Positions 5,233 to 5,233 of a DNA stretch of 5,233 nt are shown here, piece after piece. Below the pieces are notes generated by a model. It was not told where the DNA came from. It made no database searches and was given only the letters and a program-made list of their open reading frames with translations. Location of the stretch: contig JAIOTH010000151.1 of the NCBI GenBank assembly GCA_021106915.1, positions 1 through 5,233 on the forward strand. The letters are read 5' to 3'. Within the stretch, counting starts at the first letter, position 1. The number at the start of each line of letters is the position of its first letter. The position numbers and the translations under genes are program-made. The stretch comes from a bacterium (GTDB taxonomy: Bacteria > Patescibacteriota > Patescibacteriia > UBA1558 > S5-K13).

Positions 5233-5233
5233 G

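Overview
The window is very AT-rich by eye and gene-dense on the + strand. It carries the release factor 2 gene (prfB), a broken MFS-type transporter gene, a structured spacer, a competence-type DNA channel gene (comEC) overlapping a gene for the metallo-beta-lactamase (MBL) domain that is often fused to ComEC, and finally a convergent minus-strand gene of unknown function. The AT bias, small genes, short or overlapping junctions and a ComEC split into a membrane part and an MBL part suggest a streamlined bacterium, most plausibly of the Patescibacteria/CPR. That placement is inference from gene style, not from a marker-gene tree. The six visible reading frames end in TAA or TAG, never TGA. 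A complete-looking RF2 argues that UGA is still a stop codon here.

Layout. (1) 1-1038: prfB, cut by the left edge. The triplet TTT followed by TGA at 9-14 sits exactly where E. coli prfB has its programmed +1 frameshift, so the left edge may lie just upstream of that autoregulatory site. (2) 1031-2237: a 12-helix MFS transporter of about 401 residues, overlapping prfB by 8 bases and preceded by a good Shine-Dalgarno sequence. It is interrupted by a single frame break in helix 5, near 1476-1480. (3) 2238-2460: a 223-base spacer with three perfect AT-rich hairpins, bracketed by AACCCTG / CAGGGTT arms. It also holds a candidate promoter, a 16-base perfect palindrome and a T-tract running up to the comEC start codon. 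(4) 2461-4690: comEC (470 aa) and the MBL gene (283 aa), overlapping by 35 bases in different frames. Removing one A from an A7 run in the overlap would give one conventional fused ComEC of roughly 745 residues. (5) 4674-4749: back-to-back hairpins between the convergent genes; one is a textbook intrinsic terminator for the minus-strand gene. (6) 4767-5216 or beyond, minus strand: an unrecognised protein with two copies of a ~42-residue helical repeat around a four-cysteine linker.

Functionally, prfB is housekeeping translation termination. comEC plus the MBL gene would form the inner-membrane channel for uptake of single-stranded DNA and its associated nuclease-like domain, which fits the natural competence often inferred for CPR bacteria. 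The MFS gene is probably inactive as written unless the break is a sequencing error or is bypassed. No mobile element, CRISPR array, tRNA or rRNA is visible. The points most worth checking are the candidate prfB recoding site, the two +1 frame discontinuities (MFS and comEC/MBL), the structured spacer and the duplicated-domain protein.
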